A stretch of 64,000 bases of DNA from Antarcticimicrobium sp. (GCF_029212575.1 NZ_JARGPK010000008.1:1-64000); one strand, 5' to 3'; positions 35,913-46,001 are shown, numbered from the stretch's first letter. Program-made: numbers and translations. The notes: generated by a model from the sequence alone, not told the origin.

Positions 35913-37256
35913 TTACTCGGCCGGGGTGGCTTCGGGCGCGGAGGCGTCCGAGGTCTTACCGTAATGGGCCTCGAAATCCTCTTCGATAGTCGCGGGGATC
36001 TCGGTCGGCTTCTCGATCACGCCGAGGATCGGCAGGATGATCAGGAAATAGCCGAACCAATAGGCCGAGGCGACCAGGGCAAAGCTCTTGTACGGCTCTT
36101 CCGCCGGCTGCGCCCCCAGCCACATCAGGACGATGAAGTCGATCACCAGCAGGTAGAACCACCATTTGAACATCGGGCGGAACTTGCCCGAACGTACCGA
36201 GGAGGTATCCAGCCAGGGAACCAGCGCCATCACCAGGATCGAACCGAACATCGCCAGCACGCCGAAGAACTTGGCATCGACGATACCACCGGTGATGAAG
36301 GAGGCGAACTGCACCACCCAGACCTCGGAGGTGAAGGCCCGCAGGATCGCGTAGAACGGCAGGAAGTACCATTCAGGCACGATATGCGCCGGCGTGACCA
36401 GAGGATTGGCCTCGACGTAGTTGTCGGGGTGGCCCAGGTAGTTCGGCATGAAACCGACGATCGCCCAGAACACCGCCAGCACCACGGCCAGCGCGAACAG
36501 ATCCTTGATCACGAAGTAGGGCCAGAACGGCAGCGTGTCCTTCTTGGCCTCTTCCTTGGAGCCGCGGCGCACGTCGACCCCGGTGGGGTTGTTGTTGCCG
36601 GTGGTGTGGAAGGCCCAGATATGCACCACGACCAGCGCCGCAATCACGAAGGGCAGCAGGTAGTGCAGCGAGAAGAAGCGGTTCAGCGTGGCGTTGTCCA
36701 CCGCCGGTCCGCCCAGCAGCCAGGTCTGGATCGGCTCGCCGATGAAGGGGATCGCGCCGAACAGGCCGGTGATCACCGTGGCGCCCCAGAACGACATCTG
36801 GCCCCAGGGCAGCACGTAGCCCATAAAGGCGGTGCCCATCATGCACAGGTAGATCAGCATGCCGATGATCCAGGTGATCTCGCGCGGGGCCTTGTACGAG
36901 CCGTAGAACAGACCGCGGAAGATGTGGATATAGACGGCGACGAAGAACAGCGAGGCACCGTTGGCGTGCAGGTAACGCAGCATGTGCCCGCCGTTGACGT
37001 CGCGCATGATGTGCTCGACGCTGGCAAAGGCCATGTCGACATGCGGGGTGTAATGCATCACCAGAACGATGCCGGTGGCGATTTGCAGCACCAGACAGAA
37101 GGCCAGGACGATGCCCCAGATCCACCACCAGTTCAGGTTCTTCGGCGTGGGGATCATGATGGTGTCGTAGAGCAACCCGATGATCGGCAGGCGGCTGTTC
37201 AGCCACTTTTCGCCGCCGGTCTTGGGCTCATAATGATCGTGCGGAATTCCGGACAT
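35913..37256 (-). CDS. petB: Cytochrome b of the bc1 complex
   Basis: A 447-residue, eight-helix membrane protein that binds the low- and high-potential haems and both quinone sites. [15 protein letters not shown] and the His pair of the later helix carry haem ligands, and [14 protein letters not shown] is the PEWY signature of the quinol oxidation site. It is longer than mitochondrial cytochrome b through its terminal extensions, as is usual in Rhodobacteraceae. Second gene of the operon. Confidence 0.97.
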   Translation of the reverse strand: MSGIPHDHYEPKTGGEKWLNSRLPIIGLLYDTIMIPTPKNLNWWWIWGIVLAFCLVLQIATGIVLVMHYTPHVDMAFASVEHIMRDVNGGHMLRYLHANGASLFFVAVYIHIFRGLFYGSYKAPREITWIIGMLIYLCMMGTAFMGYVLPWGQMSFWGATVITGLFGAIPFIGEPIQTWLLGGPAVDNATLNRFFSLHYLLPFVIAALVVVHIWAFHTTGNNNPTGVDVRRGSKEEAKKDTLPFWPYFVIKDLFALAVVLAVFWAIVGFMPNYLGHPDNYVEANPLVTPAHIVPEWYFLPFYAILRAFTSEVWVVQFASFITGGIVDAKFFGVLAMFGSILVMALVPWLDTSSVRSGKFRPMFKWWFYLLVIDFIVLMWLGAQPAEEPYKSFALVASAYWFGYFLIILPILGVIEKPTEIPATIEEDFEAHYGKTSDASAPEATPAE

Positions 37257-37268
37257 GTAAGAGCCTCC

Positions 37269-37832
37269 TCAACCCAGCTTGATTGTTGTTTCGTCGGTGA
37301 ACTCGGCGACCGGCACCGGCAGGTTCTCGGGGGCCGGACCTTTGCGGATACGGCCGGCGGTGTCGTAGTGCGACCCGTGGCAGGGGCAGAACCAGCCGTT
37401 GAAATCGCCCGAGTTGTTGCCCAGCGGCACACAGCCGAGGTGGGTGCAGACGCCCCACATCACCAGCCATTCGCCGGCCTCGTCCATGCTGCGGTTCTCG
37501 TCGGTGGCGGGAAGACCTTCGCCCTTGTTGGTGTTGCGCGCGAACCGGTCGGGCAGATCGTCCATCTCGACGGCGCGGGCCTGGGCGATCTCTTCCTCGG
37601 TGCGGCGGCGGATGAACACCGGCTTGCCAAGGAATTTCACGCTGATCTGGGTGCCGGACTCGACACCGCTGACATCAACGAGGATCGACGACAGCGCCTG
37701 CACGTCGGCCGAGGGGTTCATTTGGTTGACCAGCGGCCAGATGGCGGCCCCGGCGGTCACGGCACCTGCGCCGGCAGTGGCGTAGTAGAGGAAATCCCTC
37801 CTGGTGCCTTCGTGGTCTTCTGCGTGGGACAC
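37269..37832 (-). CDS. petA: Rieske iron-sulfur subunit of the bc1 complex
   Basis: A 187-residue protein, Tat-exported and membrane-anchored ([19 protein letters not shown] near residue 10). The [2Fe-2S] ligands are in [10 protein letters not shown] and CPCHGSHYD. It starts at GTG (37832), with a GGAG nine bases upstream and family N-terminus [13 protein letters not shown]; an upstream ATG frame extension is less likely. First gene of petABC. Confidence 0.95.
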   Translation of the reverse strand: MSHAEDHEGTRRDFLYYATAGAGAVTAGAAIWPLVNQMNPSADVQALSSILVDVSGVESGTQISVKFLGKPVFIRRRTEEEIAQARAVEMDDLPDRFARNTNKGEGLPATDENRSMDEAGEWLVMWGVCTHLGCVPLGNNSGDFNGWFCPCHGSHYDTAGRIRKGPAPENLPVPVAEFTDETTIKLG

Positions 37833-38054
37833 GAGGTTTGCTCCGTTTCCTGCGCCCGCAAGGGGCAAATATGCACGTACACCGCTGCATACGCGCGGTG
37901 CCTCACGGCGGGTATCTATCGTTGTGAACCGGCTTCGTCCAGCGGCTTTGACGGTTCAAGGAGTCGCAGCCGTGGCCGTTTGACGCAGTTTGGTCACACC
38001 TGCGCGACCCCGCCTTGCCGATCCCGACGACGACACCATCGGTGCCGGCGCGGG

Positions 38055-38783
38055 TCAGCCGGGGTCCGGGGGGTTCGGGATCTGGGTGCTGTGTTCGACC
38101 AGGCCGGGCAGACGTCCGGCCCCAAGCACGAGAACCGGACAGCGCGCCGCGCCCAAAAGCGCGCGGATCTGCGCGGGACTACGGAACGGTCCGGTGGCGG
38201 CATCGATGACCACGGCTGCGGCATGCAGCCGGCCCAGCCGCGACAGAATGTCCACCTCGGGCGTGGTATCGGGGATCAGTTCGGCGCCGCTGCGCAGCGA
38301 CCGCGCCAGCGCCCCGGCGAGGTCGGCAACACCGTCCGGGCCGCCGTCCTCATGGGCCACACCCACCACCTTGCCGGTGTGGCGGCTTGAGGTCAGGTGC
38401 CCGATCAGCAGCCAGTCCCAGCTTTGCGCCGCGCCGCAGAGATCGGCCACCGGATCGCCCGGCAGCCGCTCGAAACTCCAGCGCAGGCGGCGGCGCGCGG
38501 CAAGCTGCATCAGCTGTTCGCGAAAGGCACGCGCGTCGCTTTGCCACATCAGCCGCAACCCCTGCCGCGACGGCATCCCTCGGATCGCGCCGCGCGGGCT
38601 GACCAGCGCGCTCATCCGCGGCGCCGCAGCCTCCATCATGCCGCGGTCCTCAAGAAACAGCCCGCCGATGTCGCTGATGCCGAAACCGGCCAGGCGGTCG
38701 AGGATGGCCAGCGCCGCGCGGGCGTCGGCGAAACTGCCGGCGCCGACAAGGATGCGCCTGTGCCCGGTCCCCTGCGCCGCCAT
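38055..38783 (-). CDS. Universal-stress-like protein downstream of the Lon-related protease
   Basis: A 242-residue protein with no strong signature. The N-terminal RRILVGAGSFADARAAL and the C-terminal CPVLVLGAGRLPG look like the first and last strands of a UspA fold, with DWLLIGHLTSSRHTG between. It lies two bases after the stop of the Lon-related protease gene on the same strand and so is co-transcribed with it, probably under the FNR-like site upstream. The Usp assignment is a fold-level guess. Confidence 0.5.
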   Translation of the reverse strand: MAAQGTGHRRILVGAGSFADARAALAILDRLAGFGISDIGGLFLEDRGMMEAAAPRMSALVSPRGAIRGMPSRQGLRLMWQSDARAFREQLMQLAARRRLRWSFERLPGDPVADLCGAAQSWDWLLIGHLTSSRHTGKVVGVAHEDGGPDGVADLAGALARSLRSGAELIPDTTPEVDILSRLGRLHAAAVVIDAATGPFRSPAQIRALLGAARCPVLVLGAGRLPGLVEHSTQIPNPPDPG

Positions 38784-38785
38784 GC

Positions 38786-41251
38786 TCAGCCCCCCTGTTC
38801 CGCCGGTTTGGCAGACTGGGCGAATTTCAACCGCTGTTCGGCAAAGCCGCGCAGCCGCGCCTCGGCCAGCCCGTTCACCGAATCCGCCGGATAAGCGCCG
38901 TCCTCGCCGCGCGCCCCGGGATCGCGCCCGGTCAGCACCGCCAGCCCCTCGTCGATGCTGCGAATCGCGATCACCCGGAACTTGCCGTCGCGCACCGCAT
39001 CGACCACGTCCTGGCGCAGCATCAGGTGGTCGACGTTCGCCGCCGGGATGATCACCCCCTGCCTGCCTGTCAGCCCCCGGTCGGCGCAGGTCTCGAAAAA
39101 TCCCTCGATCTTCTCGTTGACGCCGCCGATGGCCTGCACCTCGCCGTTCTGGTTGACCGAGCCGGTGACGCCGAAGCCCTGGTCGAGCGGCAGCCCGGAC
39201 AACGAGGAGATCAGCGCGAAAAGCTCCGCCGCCGAGGCGCTGTCGCCATCGACGCCGCCATAACTCTGCTCGAACACGAGGCTGGCCTGGAGCGAGAACG
39301 GCACATCCAGCGCATAGGTCGAACTCAGATAGCCCGACAGGATCAGCACCCCCTTGGAATGCAGCGGGCCGCCAAGCTCGACCTCGCGCTCGATGTCGAT
39401 CAGCTTGCCGCTGCCCATGCGGGTGCGGGCGGTGATCCGCGCCGGTCGGCCGAAGCGATAGCCGCCCAACCCGATCACCGAGAGCCCGTTGACCTGGCCG
39501 ACCTGCGCCCCCTCGGTGTCGATCAGGATGGTCTTGCGTGTCACCATCTCGCGCATCCGGTCCTTGATGCGCGAGGCGCGGCGATCAGCCTGGCGCACCG
39601 TCCGCTCCACATCCTCGGCCTCGATCGTATCGCGCCGGCTCTGTTCAGCGTAGTGATCCGCCTCGCGCAGCAAATCGCCCAGCGCGCCCAGGTGCAGCGA
39701 GAGCTTGCTGGCGTCCTCGGCCAGGCGCACGGCCTCGTCCAGCAGCCGGGCCACGCCGCCAGCCGAGACCGGGCGCAACCCGTCCCTTTTCGCGCGCTCC
39801 CCGAGGACGCGGGCGAACAGCGCCTGGCTCTCATCACTGCGCTCGATGCTCTCCTCGAAATCGGCCTGCAACTTGAACAAATCCCCGAAATCCGGGTCGA
39901 GCGTGACCAGCAGCGCATAAAGCATCCGGTCGCCGATCAGCACCACCCGCAGGTTCATCGGGATCGGGTCCGGCTCCAGCGAGGTGGTCGAGACCAGGCT
40001 GAGCCGCTCGCCCATCGAGGTGATGGTGATCGATTCGCTTTGGAGGCACTGCTTGAGCGCGGGCCAGGCCATCGGCTCGGACAGCAGCCGGCGCGCATCC
40101 AGCACCAGAAATCCGCCGTTGGCCCGGTGCAGCGCACCAGGCTTGATCATCATGAAGTTGGTGATCAGCGCGCCCATCTGCTGGGCGTGCTCGATCCGTC
40201 CGGTCAGCCGGTCGAGGGTTGGCAGATCCTCGGTTTCAAGCGGGGCGCCGCGCGCATCGTCTTCCCCACGGGTCACCATGACGTTGACCATGTAACGCTG
40301 GAACATCGGGTTGCCGTGCGCCTTGTGCACCGATTCGGGAAACGGCCCGTCGGCCTGCTGCTGTTGCTGCATCACGGCCAGGAACATCTCGGCGTTGCCG
40401 GTCATGTCCTCCTCGACCGTGGCGAGGTACTCCTGCACCGGGTCAAGCCCGGCAAAGGCGTCGCGCGCCTCGCGCAGGCGGGATGAGACCACCTCGCCCA
40501 CCATCTCGGCGTTCAGCGCCTCGATCCGGCGGCGACGCTCGCGGTCGAGCTTGGGGGCATTGCGCAGGATCTCGGACAGCTCGGACTGCAGCCGGCCGAT
40601 CTTTTCCTCGATCTCCTTCTGCTCGGCCTCCGGCAAGGTTTCGAAACGGTCGGTCTTGACCACCTCGCCGTCTTTGATCGCGGCCAGCATGATGCCCATG
40701 GGCGTGCGCATCAGCGCGACATTCTCCGCCTTGGCCTTGTCGCCAAACTCCGACATGGCGTGTTCCTGCTGCTCGCCGAACTCTTCGTTGATGGTGCGGT
40801 TCGCCGCCTGATAATCGTCGGATTCGAACAGCGCTGCGATGTCGATCGCCAGGTCGTCGACCACGTCCTCCATCTCGTCCTTCAGCCTGCGGGCCACACC
40901 CGGCGGCAGCCGCAGCGCGCGCGGCCGGTGCGGCGCGTCGAAGTTGTTCACATAGGCCCAGTCGTCGGGCTCAGGCAGGCTGGCCGCGTGACTGCTCAGA
41001 AAGGTATCGACCGAGGCGCGCCGCCCGGTGCCCGGCGGCCCCTGCACGAAGAGGTTGAAATCGGCCGCGCGCATCCCCGCGGCCAGCCCGATCGCCTCCA
41101 TCGCGCGATCCTGCCCGATTAGCCCTTCGAGCGGCTCCAGCTCCGCCGTGGTGGCAAACCCGAGGCTGGCCGGATCGCAGGCCTGCCGCAACCTGTCGGT
41201 GGCGATCGGCTCGATCCGGTTAGCGGGGTCGGTTTGCGCGCTGTCGGTCAT
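38786..41251 (-). CDS. Lon-related ATP-dependent protease (AAA, LonB/YcbZ type)
   Basis: An 821-residue soluble protein with an AAA+ domain that has a Walker A GPPGTGRRASVDTF near residue 75, and a C-terminal S16 Lon peptidase domain. The catalytic Ser lies in DGDSASAAELFAL and the Lys in GGVNEKIEGFF. This is the LonB/YcbZ-like branch lacking the N-terminal LAN domain. Start chosen at the ATG nine bases after AGGAG; the ATG six bases earlier is also possible. An FNR-like site lies about 55 bases upstream, and the Usp-like gene is next in the operon. Confidence 0.88.
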   Translation of the reverse strand: MTDSAQTDPANRIEPIATDRLRQACDPASLGFATTAELEPLEGLIGQDRAMEAIGLAAGMRAADFNLFVQGPPGTGRRASVDTFLSSHAASLPEPDDWAYVNNFDAPHRPRALRLPPGVARRLKDEMEDVVDDLAIDIAALFESDDYQAANRTINEEFGEQQEHAMSEFGDKAKAENVALMRTPMGIMLAAIKDGEVVKTDRFETLPEAEQKEIEEKIGRLQSELSEILRNAPKLDRERRRRIEALNAEMVGEVVSSRLREARDAFAGLDPVQEYLATVEEDMTGNAEMFLAVMQQQQQADGPFPESVHKAHGNPMFQRYMVNVMVTRGEDDARGAPLETEDLPTLDRLTGRIEHAQQMGALITNFMMIKPGALHRANGGFLVLDARRLLSEPMAWPALKQCLQSESITITSMGERLSLVSTTSLEPDPIPMNLRVVLIGDRMLYALLVTLDPDFGDLFKLQADFEESIERSDESQALFARVLGERAKRDGLRPVSAGGVARLLDEAVRLAEDASKLSLHLGALGDLLREADHYAEQSRRDTIEAEDVERTVRQADRRASRIKDRMREMVTRKTILIDTEGAQVGQVNGLSVIGLGGYRFGRPARITARTRMGSGKLIDIEREVELGGPLHSKGVLILSGYLSSTYALDVPFSLQASLVFEQSYGGVDGDSASAAELFALISSLSGLPLDQGFGVTGSVNQNGEVQAIGGVNEKIEGFFETCADRGLTGRQGVIIPAANVDHLMLRQDVVDAVRDGKFRVIAIRSIDEGLAVLTGRDPGARGEDGAYPADSVNGLAEARLRGFAEQRLKFAQSAKPAEQGG

Positions 41252-41304
41252 CGGCATCCTCTCCTGTCTTCCCGCATCCTGGGCCCGGCGGCCCCGGCGG
41301 GAAC

Positions 41305-41318
41305 ATGATCTGCGTCAA
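41305..41318 (-). promoter_or_regulatory. Possible FNR/FnrL-type box upstream of the Lon-related gene
   Basis: ATGATCTGCGTCAA on the plus strand shares the core GATCTGNGTCAA with the boxes before sqr and cydA, but it has one more mismatch to TTGAT-N4-ATCAA. It lies about 55-65 bases before the protease start. Confidence 0.5.
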
Positions 41319-41339
41319 ACACCCTGGATCCCGCCGGGC

Positions 41340-41945
41340 TCAGTCGGGGGGGCGGGTTGCCACCATCGCGGGGCGTTGCTCGAAACTGGCGTACCAGTCG
41401 GCCAGATCCGGCGCCGCTTCGCGCCAGTCGCGAGCCCCGTGGCGGAAATCAAGATAGCCCAGCGCGCAACCCACGGCGATCTGCGCCATGTCGAGCGGGC
41501 CGTCGAGCTGGTCGAGCCAGCGGTCGTTCACCGCCCGCACCGCCGTCATCGCCTTGGTCCACTGCGCCTCGACCCAGGGGGCGTAACGCACCTCCTCGGG
41601 GCGCACGCGGCCCTCGTAGACCATCAGAACGGCGGCCTCGAGGATACCGTCGGCGGTCGCCTCCAGCGTCAGCACATCCCAGAGCCGGTCCTCGGGATAG
41701 AGCCTGGCCTGCGCGCGGGCGTCGAGAAAGCGGGTGATCACCCGGCTGTCGTAAAGCGCGCGCCCGTCCTCCAGCACCAGCGCCGGGATCTTGCCCAGCG
41801 GGTTGGCGGCCCAGACCGCCTCGGCAGTGTTCACCGGGGTGGTGGAGACCTCCACCTCCTCGATATCGCCCTGCTGGCCGGTTTCCCGGATCAGCACCGC
41901 CACCTTGCGGACAAAGGGCGAGGCGGGGGACATGATCAGTTTCAT
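41340..41945 (-). CDS. Glutathione S-transferase family protein
   Basis: A 201-residue GST with an N-terminal thioredoxin-fold domain (MKLIMSPASPFVRKVAVLI; catalytic Ser candidates near residues 6-9), the GSH-binding NPLGKIPAL and EDGRALYDSRVI, and a helical C-terminal domain. The second ATG (41945) is used because a GGAG site is six bases before it. Substrate unknown. Confidence 0.87.
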   Translation of the reverse strand: MKLIMSPASPFVRKVAVLIRETGQQGDIEEVEVSTTPVNTAEAVWAANPLGKIPALVLEDGRALYDSRVITRFLDARAQARLYPEDRLWDVLTLEATADGILEAAVLMVYEGRVRPEEVRYAPWVEAQWTKAMTAVRAVNDRWLDQLDGPLDMAQIAVGCALGYLDFRHGARDWREAAPDLADWYASFEQRPAMVATRPPD

Positions 41946-42003
41946 TGGGGGCTCCATTCGCTGCTTTCGGCGGCAGCCTAGGGCCGGGCGCGGCGCCTGT
42001 CCA

Positions 42004-42633
42004 TCATTCCTCCGATACCTCGCGCATGAGCCGGGCCAGGGTGGAAAGTTCGGCGCCGATTCCGTCCTGCGCCACCCCCTCGGCCGCCGCGATCCGGGCC
42101 GCCTCCGGCTTGTTCTGGGCCAGCTTCCAGGTGCCGTCGATGCCCTCGATCCGCAGGCGCACCGGCACGATCATCCGCATCAACCGCGCCAGCGCCTCCG
42201 CGTCCATCTTGTCGGCCCGCCATTCCGGCTTGGGCGCCAGCCGCGCCTCGAATTGTGCCGAGAGCCGGTCGAGGAAACCGCGCAGGTCCTCTTGCGGGCA
42301 AAGCTCCAGCCACCCGGTCAGATGCACGGCGACGTAATTCCAGGTCGGAACCTGGTTCACCATCCCGTACCGGTCGGGCGAGACATAGCCATCCGGCCCG
42401 CTGACCGCGATCCGCGCCGGCAAGGGCGCGGCCATTGCCCGCGCGATGGGATTGGAGCGCACCAGGTGCAGCTCGGCGGTGGCGGCGTCCTCCGACAACA
42501 CGAATGGCACATGGCTCAGCATGGGCGCACCACCCTGCGGATCACTCACCGCCAGCACGCCGAAGCCGCGGGCGCGGGCGAACCCGATGTTCCGGGCGGC
42601 ATCGGCGTTGCGATAGATCGGGTTGGGGTGCAT
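42004..42633 (-). CDS. PaiB-type FMN-binding negative transcriptional regulator family protein
   Basis: A 209-residue protein with the family opening MHPNPIYRNADAARNIGFA and RYGMVNQVPTWNYVAVH (flavin-binding split-barrel core). In Bacillus, PaiB takes part in degradative enzyme regulation; elsewhere its role is unclear. The ATG at 42633 is preferred, as upstream codons lack homology. Confidence 0.83.
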   Translation of the reverse strand: MHPNPIYRNADAARNIGFARARGFGVLAVSDPQGGAPMLSHVPFVLSEDAATAELHLVRSNPIARAMAAPLPARIAVSGPDGYVSPDRYGMVNQVPTWNYVAVHLTGWLELCPQEDLRGFLDRLSAQFEARLAPKPEWRADKMDAEALARLMRMIVPVRLRIEGIDGTWKLAQNKPEAARIAAAEGVAQDGIGAELSTLARLMREVSEE

Positions 42634-42684
42634 CGGCCTCTCCTTCGTCGCGGCATGCTGGACCGGCGCCGCGCGGCTTGGCAA

Positions 42685-42720
42685 GGGCGCCGCCCCCGCT
42701 TCTTCTCGTCGCAAGCACTC
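42685..42720 (-). repeat. Copy 1 of a GAGAAGAAG-type intergenic repeat
   Basis: Just past the thiQ stop. Over 36 bases it is identical at 29 positions to 48295-48330, which lies just past the stop of matB. Both read AGT-TTG-GAGAAGAAGC on the minus strand and are next to GC-rich stretches. Seen directly; the wider family is familiar from Rhodobacteraceae intergenic regions. Confidence 0.65.
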
Positions 42721-42756
42721 CGGGGGTGAGGCCGGAGGCCGAGGGGGCAGCGCCCC

Positions 42757-43455
42757 TTACCCTTCCCCGAGGTAAGCCCGCAAAACCGGCGGCGGATTGT
42801 CGAGCAAGTCGGTGGTGGGCCGCGGCGGATGCGCCACCCCCTCGGCCACAAGCACCGCCTGATCGGCGATCCGCCGCGCGTCGTCCGGATCATGGCTGAT
42901 CATCAGCAGCGTGGCGCCGGTTTCCGCCGCCAGGTCCGCGACAAGATCGAGCATCTCGGCCTTGAGCGCGGGGCCCAGCGCGGCAAAGGGTTCGTCGAGC
43001 AGCAGCAGCGGCCGGTCCTGCAACAGCACCCGGGCCAGCGCCGCGCGGCTTTGCTGCCCGCCCGAAAGCGCCCCGGGCCTGCGGTCCTCCAGCCCCTCCA
43101 GCCCGACCCGGGCCAGCGCCGCCTTGACCCGCTCTTTCTGCTCCGCGCTCAGCCGCAGATCGGGGCGCAGACCCAGCCCGGCGTTTTGCGCCAGAGTAAG
43201 ATGCGGAAACAGGTTTCCGTCCTGGAACAGCATGGCGACGGGGCGCGCACCGGGCGGATCGGCGGTGATGTCGCGCCCGTCCCAGACAAGGCGGCCGGCC
43301 TCCAGTGGCCGGAACCCGGCGATGGCCTCGAGCAGGGTGGTCTTGCCCGCCCCCGACGGGCCGATCACGGCGACGCGTGCGCCGCGCTCCAACGCCAGAT
43401 TGGCGCGAACGGTGAAATCGCCGTTGAGGATCACCGCCTTTTCAAACCTCAGCAT
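42757..43455 (-). CDS. thiQ: Thiamine ABC transporter ATP-binding protein ThiQ
   Basis: A 232-residue ATPase with Walker A GPSGAGKTTLLEAI at about residue 39, signature LSGGQQSRAALARVLL and Walker B LLLLDEPFAAL. It energises the thiamine importer ThiBPQ. The ATG at 43455 overlaps thiP by 14 bases; the upstream frame is shadow. Last gene of the operon under the TPP riboswitch. Confidence 0.92.
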   Translation of the reverse strand: MLRFEKAVILNGDFTVRANLALERGARVAVIGPSGAGKTTLLEAIAGFRPLEAGRLVWDGRDITADPPGARPVAMLFQDGNLFPHLTLAQNAGLGLRPDLRLSAEQKERVKAALARVGLEGLEDRRPGALSGGQQSRAALARVLLQDRPLLLLDEPFAALGPALKAEMLDLVADLAAETGATLLMISHDPDDARRIADQAVLVAEGVAHPPRPTTDLLDNPPPVLRAYLGEG

Positions 43456-45001
43456 GCCAGCGTCCTCCCCTGTCAAAAATCCAGAACGCCAGCATAGACA
43501 GCGCCAGAAGCAGCAGCGCCGCGCCCGCCGCCGCCTCCATCCGGTAGGCACCCATCAGCCGGTAGATCTGCAAGGGCAGCGTCGCGACCTCGGGATCTGC
43601 GAACAGCGCGATCACCCCGAGATCCCCCATCGAGAGCGCGGCGCCAAGCCCGGCGGCAAAGCCGATCTGCGGCCGCATCCGGGGCAGCAGCACCAGCCGC
43701 CGGAACGGCAGGCCACCCATGTTCAGGCTGAGACCCAGCCGCCCGAAATCCCCGAGCACCGCGCGGGCGCGCGGCACCAGGATGCGCAGCGCAAAGGGCA
43801 GCGCCGAGATCGCGTTGACCAGCGCCGTCACCGGCAGCGCCAGCGCGAAGGGATCGGCAAAGGGATAGACCACGATGAACAGCCCAGTGCCGATCACCAG
43901 CGGCGAGACCGCGAGCCCCAGAAGCCCGGCCAGCTCGATCCAGCCGGTCCGCCGGGCCATGGCGATGCTGGCCGCCATCGGCACCGCCAGAACCAGCAGG
44001 GTCGCGGTGCTGGCCGCCGCAATCACGATGGACGTTCCCGCGGCCCGAAACACGCTGGCCGGTAGGCTCGTGACCCCGGCCAGCCCGTTCACCGCGATCG
44101 CCGCCAGCGGCAGCAGCAGGAACAGCGCCGCAAGCGTGATCGCCGCGCCGTCCTGCGCCCGCAGCAACCCGCTTTGCGCATCCCAGCGGCGCAGGGGCCG
44201 GTCCAGCCCGGCGCCAAAGCCGCCGCCGGGCGCCGCGCGCAGGGCCAGGCCCGCAGCCAACACGGTCAGCGCGATCTGGATGCACGCCAGCAGCGCCGCG
44301 CGGCCGAGGTCGAAATCAAATCGGAACGCCTGGTAGATCGCCAGTTCGACCGTGGTCGCGCGCGGGCCGCCCCCCAGGGTCAACGCCACCGCAAAGGAGG
44401 TCAGGCAGATCGCGAAGACCACCGCCAGCGCGGCAGGCACGCTGCGCGCCAGCATCGGCGCCTCCAGCAGCCGCCAGATCGCCCCGGCATCGGCGCCCAG
44501 GTGGGCGGCCAGCCGGAACCGCTCGGCCGGGATCTCCTGCCAGCCCTGCAGGATCAGCCGGGTCGCCAGCGGCAGGTTGAAAAAGACATGCGCCAGCACC
44601 ACCCCGTGCAGCCCGTAGATGCGCAAGGGCTCCAACCCCGCCGCGCCCAGCGCCTGGCTGACCCAGCCGGCGCGGCCGAACACCGTCAGCAGGCCGAGAA
44701 CCGCCACGATCACCGGCAGGATGAAGGGCGCGCCCAGCAGCGTGATCAGCGCCGACCGCCCGGCAAAGCGCCGCCGCGCCAGCGCGCGCGCCACCGGCAC
44801 CGCCAGCGCCACGCTGATCGCCGCCGAAAGTGCGGCCTGCATGAGGGTAAAACGTACCGCCTGCCAATCGGCCGGGCCCAGCCCGGTGCCGGGCTCGGCC
44901 CGCAGGGCCACGGCGGCGAGCGATCCCAGGATCAGCGCGGCGACGATAGCCGCCGCGCCGATCCCCGGACCCGCGCCTATCGGCTGAGCGCGGTCAGCCA
45001 T
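43442..45001 (-). CDS. thiP: Thiamine ABC transporter permease ThiP
   Basis: A 519-residue permease made of two homologous halves, each with about six helices and an EAA-like loop (AAHLGADAGAIWRLLEAPM and GLSLNMGGLPFRRLVLLP). Fused double permeases of this type are usual for ThiP. It overlaps thiB by 25 bases. Confidence 0.92.
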   Translation of the reverse strand: MADRAQPIGAGPGIGAAAIVAALILGSLAAVALRAEPGTGLGPADWQAVRFTLMQAALSAAISVALAVPVARALARRRFAGRSALITLLGAPFILPVIVAVLGLLTVFGRAGWVSQALGAAGLEPLRIYGLHGVVLAHVFFNLPLATRLILQGWQEIPAERFRLAAHLGADAGAIWRLLEAPMLARSVPAALAVVFAICLTSFAVALTLGGGPRATTVELAIYQAFRFDFDLGRAALLACIQIALTVLAAGLALRAAPGGGFGAGLDRPLRRWDAQSGLLRAQDGAAITLAALFLLLPLAAIAVNGLAGVTSLPASVFRAAGTSIVIAAASTATLLVLAVPMAASIAMARRTGWIELAGLLGLAVSPLVIGTGLFIVVYPFADPFALALPVTALVNAISALPFALRILVPRARAVLGDFGRLGLSLNMGGLPFRRLVLLPRMRPQIGFAAGLGAALSMGDLGVIALFADPEVATLPLQIYRLMGAYRMEAAAGAALLLLALSMLAFWIFDRGGRWHAEV

Positions 45002-45954
45002 TCAGCCAGCGCCGGATCGCGCAATTCAGCGGCCTCACCGGGCGGCAAGAGCAGCGCCTTGCCCGGCGCGATCAGCGTCTCGAACCCCTGCGGCAACCCG
45101 GCCTCGGGCGTCACCGCCGGGTACATCCAGTTGGTAGTGGGCAGCACCGATTGCACCGCGTCGGAGACCATGAACTGCAGGAACGCGTCGGCCAGCTCGG
45201 GCTGGTCGCTGGCGGCCAGCTTGCCGGCCACCTCGACCTGCATGTAATGGCCCTCGTCGAACCGCGCGGCGGTCTTGCTGCCGTCCTCCTCCGCGATCAG
45301 GTGATAGGCCGGCGAGGTGGTGTAGGAGAGCACCATGTCGGCCTCGCCCTCCAAAAACAGCCCATAGGCCTCGGACCAGCCCTTGGTCACGGTGACGATA
45401 TTGTCCGCCAGGCCGTCCCAGATCGCCGGGGCGTCATCGCCATAGGCGGATTTGACCCACATCAGCAGGCCCAGTCCGGGGGTGGAGCTGCGCGGATCCT
45501 GGATCACGATCTTCAGCTCGCTGTCAGCCAGCGCGCGGAAATCGGCGGGCGCCTCCAGCCCCCTGTCGTGCACGAAGGCGAAATAGCCCCAGTCATAAGG
45601 CACGAACTCCGCATCCGCCCAATCGACCGGCAGGTCATAGGCGGCCTTTACCGCGTGCGGGGCGAACAGCCCGGTGTCGCGCGCCGCCTGGATCAGGTTG
45701 GTGTCCAGCCCCAGCACCACATCGGCCGCGCTGCGCGCGCCTTCCAGCCGGATGCGGGCCAGCAGCGCCGCGCCATCCCCGGCGCCGACGAATTTCAGAT
45801 CACAGCCGCAAACCTCTTCAAAGGCCGCTTCCACCACCGGGCCAGGGCCCCAGTCGGAGATGAAACTGTCATAGGTATAGACGGTCAGTTCGGGCGTGTC
45901 GGCAAGCGCCGCCGTGGCCGAAAACAATCCCGCAGCAAACGTTAGATACTTCAT
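44977..45954 (-). CDS. thiB: Thiamine ABC transporter substrate-binding protein ThiB
   Basis: A 325-residue periplasmic binding protein. Signal peptide MKYLTFAAGLFSATAALA; the mature part begins DTPELTVYTYDSFISDWGPGP, as ThiB of Proteobacteria does. The ATG at 45954 is the first start after the TPP riboswitch; the longer frame runs through the riboswitch and is false. First gene of thiBPQ. Confidence 0.94.
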   Translation of the reverse strand: MKYLTFAAGLFSATAALADTPELTVYTYDSFISDWGPGPVVEAAFEEVCGCDLKFVGAGDGAALLARIRLEGARSAADVVLGLDTNLIQAARDTGLFAPHAVKAAYDLPVDWADAEFVPYDWGYFAFVHDRGLEAPADFRALADSELKIVIQDPRSSTPGLGLLMWVKSAYGDDAPAIWDGLADNIVTVTKGWSEAYGLFLEGEADMVLSYTTSPAYHLIAEEDGSKTAARFDEGHYMQVEVAGKLAASDQPELADAFLQFMVSDAVQSVLPTTNWMYPAVTPEAGLPQGFETLIAPGKALLLPPGEAAELRDPALAEWLTALSR

Positions 45955-46001
45955 GGCATCCTCCTTTTGCGGCGACAGGGCAAGGGTGGAGGCATGTCCA
46001 T

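Noticed and set aside
35964-38390. An 808-codon plus-strand frame opposite petB and petA
   Set aside because: His/Gln/Asp-rich antisense shadow of the bc1 genes.
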